From Fodinibius sp052060035 (GTDB lineage Bacteria; Bacteroidota; Rhodothermia; Balneolales; Balneolaceae), in contig NZ_JBPOEA010000002.1 of NCBI RefSeq assembly GCF_052060035.1, positions 62,001 to 126,000 on the forward strand: DNA of 64,000 nucleotides, given 5' to 3'. Positions 1 through 8,357 of the stretch are shown in pieces. Positions within the stretch are counted from its first letter, which is position 1, and every line of letters begins with the position of its first letter. A program made the position numbers and the translations under genes. The notes beneath the pieces were generated by a model. That model was given only the letters and a program-made list of their open reading frames with translations. It searched no databases and had not been told where the DNA came from.

Positions 1-7
1 GAAATTT

Positions 8-2131
8 ATGAACAAATATCTATTCATCATTTTTATTGTTTTTGGTATCACTACAGCATGCAGTAATGACGAAGGAGGGGTAGGTCCCGAACCCGATCCA
101 CAGCTTAATATAAATTCTATAAACCCCACTTCGGGACCGGAAGGAACGTTAGTTACCATTGAGGGAAGCGGTTTTAGCAATCGCAGCTCAGACAATAGTG
201 TACTTTTTGATGATATGGAAGCTCCTGTTGATTCTGCCGCTGCTGATTTTATTACAACAAAAGTACCACAGGGTGCTGCAAGCGGTGAAGTGAAAGTCAT
301 CGTTGACCAAGACACAACAACAGGACCCACTTTTACAGTCGAGGCCAGTGCACCGGGTATTAGTTCGGTAAATCCTGAAAGTGGCCCTGCAGGTACAAAG
401 GTGACAATTAACGGAACGAACTTTTCATCAACACCTTCAGAGAATGCCATAAGGTTTAATGGTGTTACGGCCTCGGTTAATAGTGCTGATGAAGAACAGA
501 TTGAAACAGAGGTTCCTTTGAACGCTACGGATGGCCCGGTTGACGTTACAGTAAACAATAAGTCAACAACAGGTCCGGATTTTGACGTAAAAGGTCCGCA
601 AATAACATCGGTCACACCGGATACCACAGTTGTGGGAGCAGAAGTTCTTATCGAAGGCAAAAATTTTAGTGAAAATGCCTCAGATAATATTCTGTCATTT
701 GGCGGGGTGCAAGCCACCGTTGATAGTGCAGCAAAGGATGCGTTAAAGGCAAAAGTTCCCGAAGGATCGTCAGGCGGAGCGGTAAGCATCACAGTGGGAG
801 AGCTGTCTGATGATGCTGATTTTTCAATCATAACAGAATTACAAGCCTGTTATGGTAATGATGTCCAGCTTGATGCAACGCTTGAATGGGTTAGCCAGGG
901 ATTGACGACTTCGGATAAAGATGATAAGTCGCAGGATATGGCCATGGATTCCAATGGAAATATATACATGGTGCTGCGTGATCGAGGGGTGGCAGCAAAA
1001 TATGATTCCAAAGGAAATAAAGTTTGGGAATCCAATTTTGATTCAAAACTCAAGTCAACAATATGGAGAGGCATTGAAGTTGATGGCAATAGCGTATATA
1101 TCGTAGGTGAACGTGGTGTTTCTGACCAAGGGCTTGGAGAAGCAAAATTGGAGTACCATTTTTCAACTCTGAAAGATGGTAATTCTCATACAGGAGGTAG
1201 AGACGCCGTATTGGCTCGCCTTGATGCTGGTTCCGGAAGTCTTGGATGGGCCCAGCAATTTGGTTCTCCTGACCTTGATGAGCTCAATAATGAAACGGTT
1301 GCCGTGCTACCGTCGGGAGAAATTCTGGTCTCTGTTAGAATGAGCGGCCCTTTCACACCGAATAATAAAGAACCAAATAAGGGATCTCATGATGTAGCTA
1401 TTGCCAAATTCCAGCAGAACGGTACGCTACAAACAGTAAAACAAATTGAGGCATACACGGCCCCTTACAGTATTGCTACCGACGGTCAAAGTCGGGTATT
1501 TCTTGGAGCAAGAAATGATGATGGCAACACTGTATTTGCAAGACTTAGCAGTAGCTTACAAATCGAAGCGTCAAGCGAACAGGTGTCACGGCAAATCAAA
1601 CAACCTATCCCAATGCCGGATGGTGGTGCCGTTATTTATGGAAATACGGGCACCTCCCTTGAATCAGGAATCAATGTATATATTAAGGACGCCTATGTAC
1701 AACGACTCAATGCCGGTGGTGGACAAGAGTGGGTGCATCAGCAAAAGTTCGATGATAGCGGATCCACAAAATATGTAGGAGGCGTGCGACTGCCGGATGG
1801 AGGAGTTGCTCTTGCAGGCCAAAATGCGTCAGAGATTGGGGGCCTCCCATACCTTGGCATTTATGGGGATGATGGAACGCCGCTTTTTATCGATGGCAGC
1901 AAAGAGTCTACCTTTTTTGAGTTTGAGGATGATAAGAAAGGACGAGGATTTCCATCTGCAATAGAAACGTATCGGGATGCTAATAGAGAGGTGCATGTAT
2001 TTACAATGGGCGTCACAACTTCGAGCTGGCCGGGACGCAGTGATGATGACAATGTAGATCCCAAAGGTGGAAAAGATATGTGGATCACCGGGATGACTTT
2101 GCAATGCAAAGTTCAAAATGAGGGATCTTGA
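8..2131 (+). CDS. Surface lipoprotein with three IPT/TIG domains and a propeller-like C-terminal half
   Basis: This 707-residue protein begins with a lipoprotein signal peptide: a hydrophobic stretch ending in ITTAC, so Cys18 or its neighbourhood would be lipidated. Three Ig-like IPT/TIG repeats follow at about residues 37-110, 115-190 and 199-275. Each opens with an I-x-S-[IV]-x-P motif and carries a G-x-x-V-x-I-x-G-x-x-F-S signature. Residues ~280-707 contain DSNGNIY, LPDGG and AKFQQNG-type strands typical of SBBP/WD-like beta-propellers that report string-like data. IPT domains are known in cell-surface and glycan-binding proteins; the ligand here is unknown. It is the first of three consecutive lipoprotein genes. 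The start lies 7 bases from the window edge, so its promoter is not visible. Confidence 0.8.
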   Translation: MNKYLFIIFIVFGITTACSNDEGGVGPEPDPQLNINSINPTSGPEGTLVTIEGSGFSNRSSDNSVLFDDMEAPVDSAAADFITTKVPQGAASGEVKVIVDQDTTTGPTFTVEASAPGISSVNPESGPAGTKVTINGTNFSSTPSENAIRFNGVTASVNSADEEQIETEVPLNATDGPVDVTVNNKSTTGPDFDVKGPQITSVTPDTTVVGAEVLIEGKNFSENASDNILSFGGVQATVDSAAKDALKAKVPEGSSGGAVSITVGELSDDADFSIITELQACYGNDVQLDATLEWVSQGLTTSDKDDKSQDMAMDSNGNIYMVLRDRGVAAKYDSKGNKVWESNFDSKLKSTIWRGIEVDGNSVYIVGERGVSDQGLGEAKLEYHFSTLKDGNSHTGGRDAVLARLDAGSGSLGWAQQFGSPDLDELNNETVAVLPSGEILVSVRMSGPFTPNNKEPNKGSHDVAIAKFQQNGTLQTVKQIEAYTAPYSIATDGQSRVFLGARNDDGNTVFARLSSSLQIEASSEQVSRQIKQPIPMPDGGAVIYGNTGTSLESGINVYIKDAYVQRLNAGGGQEWVHQQKFDDSGSTKYVGGVRLPDGGVALAGQNASEIGGLPYLGIYGDDGTPLFIDGSKESTFFEFEDDKKGRGFPSAIETYRDANREVHVFTMGVTTSSWPGRSDDDNVDPKGGKDMWITGMTLQCKVQNEGS

Positions 2132-2180
2132 TTAAAGAACAAACAGATTTACACTGAGCTTACTTACGGTGTGGACTTTT

Positions 2181-2220
2181 AATTTGTCCTCATTCCGCCC
2201 ACTGTTACGCAAAATACTGT
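2181..2220 (+). repeat. Intergenic element, copy 1 (of 2)
   Basis: A 40-base stretch about 50 bases after the first lipoprotein gene and 157 bases before the second. It matches positions 3640-3679 at 34 of 40 bases without gaps. Two blocks are invariant: AATTTGTCCTCATT at the left and CTGTTACGCA near the right, the latter followed by a shared AATACT. It is non-coding in all frames I could read. It may be a promoter or regulator site, or a relic of duplication of the lipoprotein cassettes. Confidence 0.6.
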
Positions 2221-2377
2221 GTGGCAAATAATTTATTCATACAGATGGAACTGATTCTGAGATTTATCCAACTAAAATATCATGCCATATAACCTTCTTT
2301 AAGAATGTGTTCAGTAATTTTCTGCAATTACATTCTGAGAGATTTGCAAACTATCATCTTAAATAAATATCATCATT

Positions 2378-3565
2378 ATGAGAACACGACTACGAACCCT
2401 TATCCCTCTTTTGTTAATAGGACTGGTTATTTCCTGCGGAGATAACAGCACAGGCACTGATCCAGAACCTGACCCGGAACCCGAAGAACCCACCACGGGG
2501 ACGCTGGAAGTGACGACCAGTACCGGTGGCTCGGATGTGGATTCCGACGGGTACACCCTTTCCGTGGACGGATCTGATCATTCCATTGGTACGGACGAGA
2601 CGGTAACCGTCGAAGACCTGGAAGAAGGCAACTACGATGCCGAACTCTCTGGACTTGCCGAGAACTGCTCGGTGGACGGGGATAACCCTCAACAAGTAGA
2701 TATTACCGCGGAGAATACGACCAGTGCGAGTTTCGATATTAGCTGCGAGGCGATGTTGAAAAATCAGATTGTGTTTACCAGCAATCGGAATGGCAATGAT
2801 GAAATTTATTTTATGAACGCTGATGGTTCAAACCCAACCAAGCTTACTAATAATTCTTCAAGTGATATTTTCCCAGTCGTATCAAATGATGGAACCAAGA
2901 TTGCATTTGCCAGCAATAGAGATGGAAATTCTTATGATTTATACATCATGAATGCTGACGGTTCCAACGTGAAACGGTTAACCAATTCGACAGGTTTAGC
3001 TGCTTTTCCGAGCTGGTCTCCTGATAATTCACAGATTGTTTTTGAAGATGATCGTAGCGGGAATACTGAAATTTATAAGGTAGATATTGACGGCAGTGAT
3101 GAAGTTCAATTGACTAATAAGTCGACAGGAGATAGGAGCAACCCCGACTGGTCACCAGACGGTGATAGAGTTGTATTCGATGGTACCAGTGATGGCGACT
3201 TTGAAATCTATACCATGAATGCGGATGGTACGGGCGTAAAGCAAATCACAAATAATAGTGATGATGATTCCCGACCTCAATGGTCGCCAGACGGATCTGA
3301 ATTTTGTTTTATAAGTAACCGCGATGGCAATATTGAGATTTATACCATGAATACAGACGGAACAGGGGTGCTCAGAGTTACAAACGACGATGGCCCTGAT
3401 AATTTTCCTGCCTGGTCGCCAGACGGGGAGGAGTTAGTTTTTACTTCGATCAGAGATGGCAATGGAGAAGTTTACAAAATCAATGCCGATGCTAGCGGTA
3501 CGCTTATCAACTTAACTGCAAACAAGGCGAATGATCATTCGCCATACTGGAGTCCCGTAGAGTAA
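2378..3565 (+). CDS. Lipoprotein with a six-bladed TolB-like PD40 propeller
   Basis: A 395-residue exported lipoprotein. The signal peptide ends in LVISC, with Cys20 the likely lipidated residue, followed by an acidic Pro/Glu linker (residues ~25-40). Residues ~42-125 form a PEGA-like beta domain (EDLEEGNYDAELSG, two Cys). Residues ~128-395 hold six WD40-like PD40 repeats, each with a variant of F-x-S-N-R-D-G-N-x-E-I-Y-x-M-N-A-D-G followed by LTN, the blade pattern of TolB propellers. Such proteins bind periplasmic or surface partners; this one is not TolB itself, because it lacks TolB's N-terminal domain and the tol gene neighbours. The first 300 coding bases after the signal peptide are far richer in GC than the propeller (see findings). 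Confidence 0.82.
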   Translation: MRTRLRTLIPLLLIGLVISCGDNSTGTDPEPDPEPEEPTTGTLEVTTSTGGSDVDSDGYTLSVDGSDHSIGTDETVTVEDLEEGNYDAELSGLAENCSVDGDNPQQVDITAENTTSASFDISCEAMLKNQIVFTSNRNGNDEIYFMNADGSNPTKLTNNSSSDIFPVVSNDGTKIAFASNRDGNSYDLYIMNADGSNVKRLTNSTGLAAFPSWSPDNSQIVFEDDRSGNTEIYKVDIDGSDEVQLTNKSTGDRSNPDWSPDGDRVVFDGTSDGDFEIYTMNADGTGVKQITNNSDDDSRPQWSPDGSEFCFISNRDGNIEIYTMNTDGTGVLRVTNDDGPDNFPAWSPDGEELVFTSIRDGNGEVYKINADASGTLINLTANKANDHSPYWSPVE

Positions 3566-3598
3566 TCATGGATTAATAGATCGGATTATTGAACTTTT

Positions 3599-3635
3599 GC
3601 GCGTAGTGGCTGAAAGGCTGCTGCGTGCTTTTTTA
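3599..3635 (+). terminator. Rho-independent terminator after the PD40 lipoprotein gene
   Basis: An 8-bp stem with two G-U pairs (GCGCGTAG at 3599-3606 with CTGCGTGC at 3621-3628) is followed directly by six T residues. It lies 34 bases after the stop codon and just before copy 2 of the intergenic element. Confidence 0.6.
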
Positions 3636-3639
3636 AATA

Positions 3640-3679
3640 AATTTGTCCTCATTTCGTCTGCTGTTACGCATAATACTTT
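3640..3679 (+). repeat. Intergenic element, copy 2, just upstream of the collagen-like lipoprotein gene
   Basis: Ungapped partner of positions 2181-2220 (34 of 40 bases identical). This copy ends 35 bases before the start codon at 3715, so it sits at promoter distance. A TAATAC hexamer at 3671-3676 could serve as a -10 element and TTGTCC at 3644-3649 as a -35, although the 21-base spacing is long for a housekeeping promoter. I infer a promoter or operator role from position only. Confidence 0.55.
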
Positions 3680-3714
3680 ATGAATACAATAAATATTAAC
3701 TGAATACACCTAAT

Positions 3715-4599
3715 ATGCAGCAATTAACAAAAATATCATCACTTGTAGTACTAATGTTAATGCTGGGCATTGCAGGCTGCGAAGGTCCGGCGGGGGAACA
3801 AGGTCCTCAAGGAACAGAAGGTCCACAAGGACCAGTTGGACCGGCCGGTGATGACGGCAGTATGATGTATTCCGGACAGGGAGTGCCCGATGCAAGCACC
3901 GGTGAAACGGGAGATTATTACTTGGACACCGATACCGGTGAACTGTATGGCCCCAAAGATGACAATGGCTGGGGCAATCCTATTATCGTACTCAAAGGAG
4001 AGGACGGTGAAGACGGAAGTCAGATTCATGCCGGCAGCGGTGCCCCGGATCCTTCGTTAGGTGATCTGGGCGATTTCTACTTGGACCAAGCCAATTACGA
4101 CATGTATGGTCCTAAAACAGAAAATGGATGGGGATCTCCGATTAATCTAAAAGGGGCCGACGGGAATGCCAATGTTACAGTATACGTATTTGATGCGCCT
4201 GATTTTACATTCAATGGCAAAGATACAACTCTAACCATTGGGAATAAGAGCTATACAGATATGTTAGAAAGTTCCTGGGATCTATATCTAGTACGCGGTG
4301 GTTTTATGCATACTATTCCGGGTGTAATAGATGAAGGTAATACAGGTCCGGAATTTTCGGTTTCTATGATACATCAGAGCAGCGACATAGAATTTACAAT
4401 AACGATAAACAGTGGGGCACCTTATTATCCCGATGATGTTCGGATAGTTCAGACTAAAGCCACGAATGTTGTTGATAATACTTCTTCTGCCAAAAAGAAC
4501 TCGGGTGAATCTCCAAATATTAATTCTATGGAATATAAAGAACTAATTAATAAATACGGTTTAGACCATGTTCAGGTTGTTGATAGACGCCAAAACTAA
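3715..4599 (+). CDS. Collagen-like repeat lipoprotein
   Basis: A 294-residue lipoprotein. The lipobox is LGIAGC at residues ~17-22. It is followed immediately by about eight Gly-X-Y triplets (GPAGEQGPQ and so on), then two copies of a ~45-residue module (residues ~47-95 and ~98-145). Each module reads roughly G-x-G-x-P-x-x-x-x-G-x-x-G-D-[YF]-Y-L-D, then YGPK-x-x-x-GWG-x-P-I and a closing KG[EA]DG. This module is common beside collagen-like stretches in bacterial surface proteins. The remaining ~145 residues look beta-rich and match nothing I recognise. Known bacterial collagen-like proteins are surface-exposed trimers; a role in the cell surface or adhesion is inference. Confidence 0.78.
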   Translation: MQQLTKISSLVVLMLMLGIAGCEGPAGEQGPQGTEGPQGPVGPAGDDGSMMYSGQGVPDASTGETGDYYLDTDTGELYGPKDDNGWGNPIIVLKGEDGEDGSQIHAGSGAPDPSLGDLGDFYLDQANYDMYGPKTENGWGSPINLKGADGNANVTVYVFDAPDFTFNGKDTTLTIGNKSYTDMLESSWDLYLVRGGFMHTIPGVIDEGNTGPEFSVSMIHQSSDIEFTITINSGAPYYPDDVRIVQTKATNVVDNTSSAKKNSGESPNINSMEYKELINKYGLDHVQVVDRRQN

Positions 4600-4626
4600 T
4601 AGAGTTTGGCAAATCTGAATTAGTTC

Positions 4627-4666
4627 AAGCCTGCAGCAATACAATAGTTGTTGCAGGCTTTTTTTG
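4627..4666 (+). terminator. Strong intrinsic terminator after the collagen-like gene
   Basis: A 13-bp stem with a single G-U pair (AAGCCTGCAGCAA at 4627-4639 with TTGTTGCAGGCTT at 4648-4660) closes an 8-base loop and runs into seven T residues. It ends the lipoprotein cluster. The rest of the gap up to 4831 shows no gene. Confidence 0.9.
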
Positions 4667-4831
4667 TTCTCTTTCCTTAAACAGTGCGCATATTACTATG
4701 TAAACTTTCTACAGTTGAGAAGGGTAAATTGTACAATATTTTATAAACCGAGGCAGTAAGAAAGGTGTTTCGGGTTTTTTATGTGGCTGATACCTTGTTA
4801 AACTGTCCGCTTTATTTACGGCATAATATGC

Positions 4832-7651
4832 TTAGCTTTTCGATTTATATTTTTTTGCCATTTTTAACTTACCCCAGGCTTGGTAGAGTTTTATGACATT
4901 ATTTCTAGCTTGTTTGGTGAGATTATCAGAAACACCCCGTTCTTTTTTTAGCGTTTCGTATGCTTGTACCAAATAAGGTTCAGCTTTTTGGTATTCGGTG
5001 CTTTTAGTAAGTGCTTTTCCTAAGATTGATTTGCTATGAGCAACTTGCCAACTCTTCTCATTATAAGATTTACGTTTGATTGTTAAGGCTTCTTGTAACA
5101 AAGAGATGGCCTCAGTCAGGTTATTCTGAAGTACAAGCAGATCACCAAGTTCTGTGAGGATATCGGCTGTTTTCCTATGATCAGAAGGCAATGTGGCTTT
5201 AAAAATCGACAGGGATTTCCGTAAATGTTTTTCAGCCATACTTAATGACCCGTTTTCTTTTTCAATACGTGCTAAGTTTGCGAGGTCACCGGCCACATAC
5301 GGGTGTGTTTCTCCAAAATTTTCCCGATCAATGGTGAGCGCTTCTTTAAGGTAAGGATGCGCTTTTTCATAGTTACCCAGTTCGATATAAAGTCGGCCCA
5401 AGTTATTTAAGCTTTCCGCAAGCTTGGGATGGAATTCTGAAAATAGTTTGCGCCGCATAGCTACTGCTTTAGTCAAATAAGGCTTGGCTTCTTCGTATCG
5501 GCCTTGTTGACCATAAAAGGTGCCAATGTTATTGTATGATTGAGCAATATGCCTGTTCGGGGGTTCATAAAGCTTTTTATCAATCTCTAACCCTTTATGA
5601 TAAAGAGAGTCTGCTTTTTCAAGTTTTCCCTGCTGGTTTAGTATCAGGGCAAGATCGTGATAACCCATTGCTGTACTTGGATGGATGTCTCCATTTTTCT
5701 TCTTCCAAATAGCCAGTGCCCTTCTATATAGTTCTTCTGCTTGTTCGTATTGCCCTTGTTTGCGTAGAACTCCCGCTCTGTTATTATACGTGTGGGCAAG
5801 TTTTGGATGGTTGGGTTCGTAAAGCCGTTGTTGTATCTGGAGAACAGCCTTATAAACTGAATCGGCCTCCTGATATTTACCCCGCTGGTCAAGTATTAAA
5901 CCAAGCTCATTCAATCCATTTGAAAGTAGGGTTTCATTATTTGGATGGTTGTTTCTAATTATGGAAATAGATTCGCGGGTAAGCGATTCTGCTTCTGCAA
6001 AATTTCCTCTGAGCCGTTGAAAAATGACCAATGCGTCAAGACTCTGTGAGTATGCGATACTCGTAGTTCCCTGATATGTTTTACGAAGTCGGTAACTTTT
6101 TTTTAGTAGAGGGTTTGCCTTCTCAAATTGTCCAATCTCGGTATATGCTCGTCCCATTACTTCAAGCAGCTGAGCCTGGACCTCAGGCTGATTTTCGAGC
6201 TGATCAATACGTTCTTCTCCTCGCTTTAAAAAAGTGGCAGCGGTAACAGTATCTTGGGGATTGTAATTGGGATTACTGGCCCGAAACATATCCGTAAGAA
6301 AATCGCTCACTTCTTGGGCTTTTTGAGCTTCCAATTGTGCCTTATTGCGCTCCTGTGTAATTTGAAAGGTATAAAATGCAGTAAAGCCAATAATAAATAG
6401 CAAAAAAACCGCTGCTACAGATAACCTGGTTTTGTGTCGTTTTATAAATTTGGATGCATTGTAACGGAATGTATCCTCACGAGCGATAATAGGCAGATCA
6501 GTCTTCAGCCTGTTAATATCTTCCAACAGTTGCTCAGCCGTGCTATATCTGTGGTCTGGCTCTTTACGTAAAGCCTTCATTACAATAGCATCAAGATCAC
6601 CCTTTAGGGTACTAAGCAGAGCCTTGACAGAGGTGTTGCGTTTTTCTACAATTTGTTTTTGTTCCTGAGAGGGTAATTCGACAAATTTTTCAGAGGGGGT
6701 TTTGGGTTGTTCTTCCCGGATTTGCTCTTCGATTTCTACAAAATTTTTGTCATCCAATTCAAATGGATGAACACCGGCCAGAAGTTCAAACAATTGAATA
6801 CCAAGTACATACGAATCGGTAGCGGTAGTTATAATTTGGTTCTCTAATTGCTCTGGTGCAGCATAACCCAATGTAAGCATACGGGCACCGGTCCGTGTTT
6901 GAAAGGTGGCTCCTTCCTTATCGGGCTCCATAAGTTTAGCAATACCGAAATCCAGGACTTTTACTTTGCCCTTGGTATCTACCAAAATATTTGAGGGCTT
7001 TAGATCACGATGAATAATTGCATTTTGATGGGCATGCTGAACGGCTAAGCAGACTTGCTCAAATAACGCCAAACGATTTTCAATTGACAGCTTATTTTTT
7101 TCACAATACTGTAGTAAAGGGGCGCCATCCACGTATTCCATCACCAGATAAGGCAGGCCGTCCTCAGTGATTCCTCCATCCAGTAAGCGAGCAATATTGG
7201 GATGGTCTAAGTTAGCCAGTATATTTCTTTCGCGTTCAAAACGACCGATATTTGAGGGGGTGTCCATACCGCGACGCAATATTTTGACAGCAACAGACTT
7301 GTTATAAACTCCATCAGTTCGTTTGGCTTTGAAAACCGAACCCATCCCGCCATGACCAATGAGTTCAATAATTTTATAAAGTCCCACGACTTGCCCAATC
7401 ATCGAAGAGGCACTTTTGCTTAGATCGGAGTTGGACAGGTCTCGGGCAAGATTCTTAGGATAAGCCTGCGTTCCCTCTAAGAACTGCTTGGTTTCAGATT
7501 GTTCAATGGACTCGAGGAATTCAATGACTTTTTGCTGAAGGGCCTGTTCTCCTTCGCACTCTTTTTTGATATAGGTAAAGCGTTCTTCCCGATCCAGGTC
7601 CAAGGCCGTATCTACAATCCGGTTGATCTTTTTCCATTGTTGTTTCTCCAT
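4832..7651 (-). CDS. Membrane-anchored Ser/Thr protein kinase with C-terminal TPR repeats
   Basis: A 939-residue Hanks-type kinase. The catalytic domain spans residues ~92-385: Gly-rich loop GHGGMGSVF at 99-107, Lys123 in AVKIL, catalytic loop HRDLKPSN at 214-221 (Asp216) and DFG at 234-236. All residues needed for activity are present. One membrane helix lies at ~411-431, so the kinase faces the cytoplasm and the remaining part the periplasm. The C-terminal half (~480-930) is about ten 42-residue TPR repeats of the kinesin-light-chain type (YNNIG, LNNLGRLY, LANLARI). Residues 1-85 form a helical segment seen in this family. The gene sits 15 bases downstream of an ECF sigma factor gene, the standard pairing for this kinase type, which suggests that the sigma factor is its target or partner. 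Confidence 0.92.
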   Translation of the reverse strand: MEKQQWKKINRIVDTALDLDREERFTYIKKECEGEQALQQKVIEFLESIEQSETKQFLEGTQAYPKNLARDLSNSDLSKSASSMIGQVVGLYKIIELIGHGGMGSVFKAKRTDGVYNKSVAVKILRRGMDTPSNIGRFERERNILANLDHPNIARLLDGGITEDGLPYLVMEYVDGAPLLQYCEKNKLSIENRLALFEQVCLAVQHAHQNAIIHRDLKPSNILVDTKGKVKVLDFGIAKLMEPDKEGATFQTRTGARMLTLGYAAPEQLENQIITTATDSYVLGIQLFELLAGVHPFELDDKNFVEIEEQIREEQPKTPSEKFVELPSQEQKQIVEKRNTSVKALLSTLKGDLDAIVMKALRKEPDHRYSTAEQLLEDINRLKTDLPIIAREDTFRYNASKFIKRHKTRLSVAAVFLLFIIGFTAFYTFQITQERNKAQLEAQKAQEVSDFLTDMFRASNPNYNPQDTVTAATFLKRGEERIDQLENQPEVQAQLLEVMGRAYTEIGQFEKANPLLKKSYRLRKTYQGTTSIAYSQSLDALVIFQRLRGNFAEAESLTRESISIIRNNHPNNETLLSNGLNELGLILDQRGKYQEADSVYKAVLQIQQRLYEPNHPKLAHTYNNRAGVLRKQGQYEQAEELYRRALAIWKKKNGDIHPSTAMGYHDLALILNQQGKLEKADSLYHKGLEIDKKLYEPPNRHIAQSYNNIGTFYGQQGRYEEAKPYLTKAVAMRRKLFSEFHPKLAESLNNLGRLYIELGNYEKAHPYLKEALTIDRENFGETHPYVAGDLANLARIEKENGSLSMAEKHLRKSLSIFKATLPSDHRKTADILTELGDLLVLQNNLTEAISLLQEALTIKRKSYNEKSWQVAHSKSILGKALTKSTEYQKAEPYLVQAYETLKKERGVSDNLTKQARNNVIKLYQAWGKLKMAKKYKSKS

Positions 7652-7666
7652 AAACGAATGTAATTA

Positions 7667-8230
7667 TCAATCGTTATTTTTGATTTCCTTATAGAGCCAT
7701 CCTCTTGCCTTAGCCCAGTCGCGCTTGACGGTACGTTCTGATACATCCAGTGCCTTGGCAGTATGATGAACGGTCATTTGACCGAAATAACGAAGCGTTA
7801 CCACATCGGCCATGCGTTCATCCAGTTGGGCAAGTTCATTTAATTTTTTATCGATATCGATGATTTCTTCAGACTCTTGACGGGCTTTTAATAATTCGTC
7901 GATATAGGTCACATCTTTCTGCTCCCCGCCGCGTTTTTCGGCTTTCTTTTTACGTGCGTGATCCACCAATATTTGACGCATGCAACGTGCGGAAATAGCC
8001 ATGAAATGGTTTTTGTCACAAGCTTCAATCTTTGTTTGATCGATCATCTTAAGATAAACCTCGTGAACAAGTTCAGTTTCGCTTAAGGTAATCTCATTGT
8101 TTTCGTGCCGGAGTTTGCTATGAGCAAGCCGTTTGAGCTCTTCATAAATAAGAGGGAAAAGCTCATTATATGCTTCATCGCCTGCATTCCGCAAGTCTAT
8201 TAACAGTTGGGTGATATTCTTTTGGGCCAT
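7667..8230 (-). CDS. ECF-type RNA polymerase sigma factor paired with a Ser/Thr kinase
   Basis: A sigma-70-like ECF factor of the TIGR02999 type. Region 2 lies at residues ~15-85 (ELFPLIYEELKRLAHSKL, LVHEVYLKM). Region 4 lies at ~125-185 and contains a helix-turn-helix (TVHHTAKALDVSERTVKRDW). I chose the Met at 8230 (protein starting MAQKNITQ) because the family begins right before ITQLL; an upstream in-frame Met at 8272 would add 14 non-homologous residues. There is no anti-sigma factor gene next to it. The neighbour is instead the TPR kinase, and region 2.2 has Thr52 just before LVHE, where classical ECF factors carry acidic residues. This fits sigma factors activated by phosphorylation. 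Confidence 0.9.
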   Translation of the reverse strand: MAQKNITQLLIDLRNAGDEAYNELFPLIYEELKRLAHSKLRHENNEITLSETELVHEVYLKMIDQTKIEACDKNHFMAISARCMRQILVDHARKKKAEKRGGEQKDVTYIDELLKARQESEEIIDIDKKLNELAQLDERMADVVTLRYFGQMTVHHTAKALDVSERTVKRDWAKARGWLYKEIKNND

Positions 8231-8357
8231 GAAGGAAGAGGTGAAAAGGTTGATGATGATATTCTTATACACATGCTTATTTACTTTATGCTATAAAAAA
8301 TATGTATAAAATTCTCCCTTAATAAAGAGAAGGTTAATTTTTAATAATACGATTTTC

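Noticed and set aside
4741..4831. A third copy of the lipoprotein intergenic element near the kinase gene end
   Set aside because: It shares TGTCC and TTACG-like pieces, but the spacing differs by 8 bases and the rest does not align.
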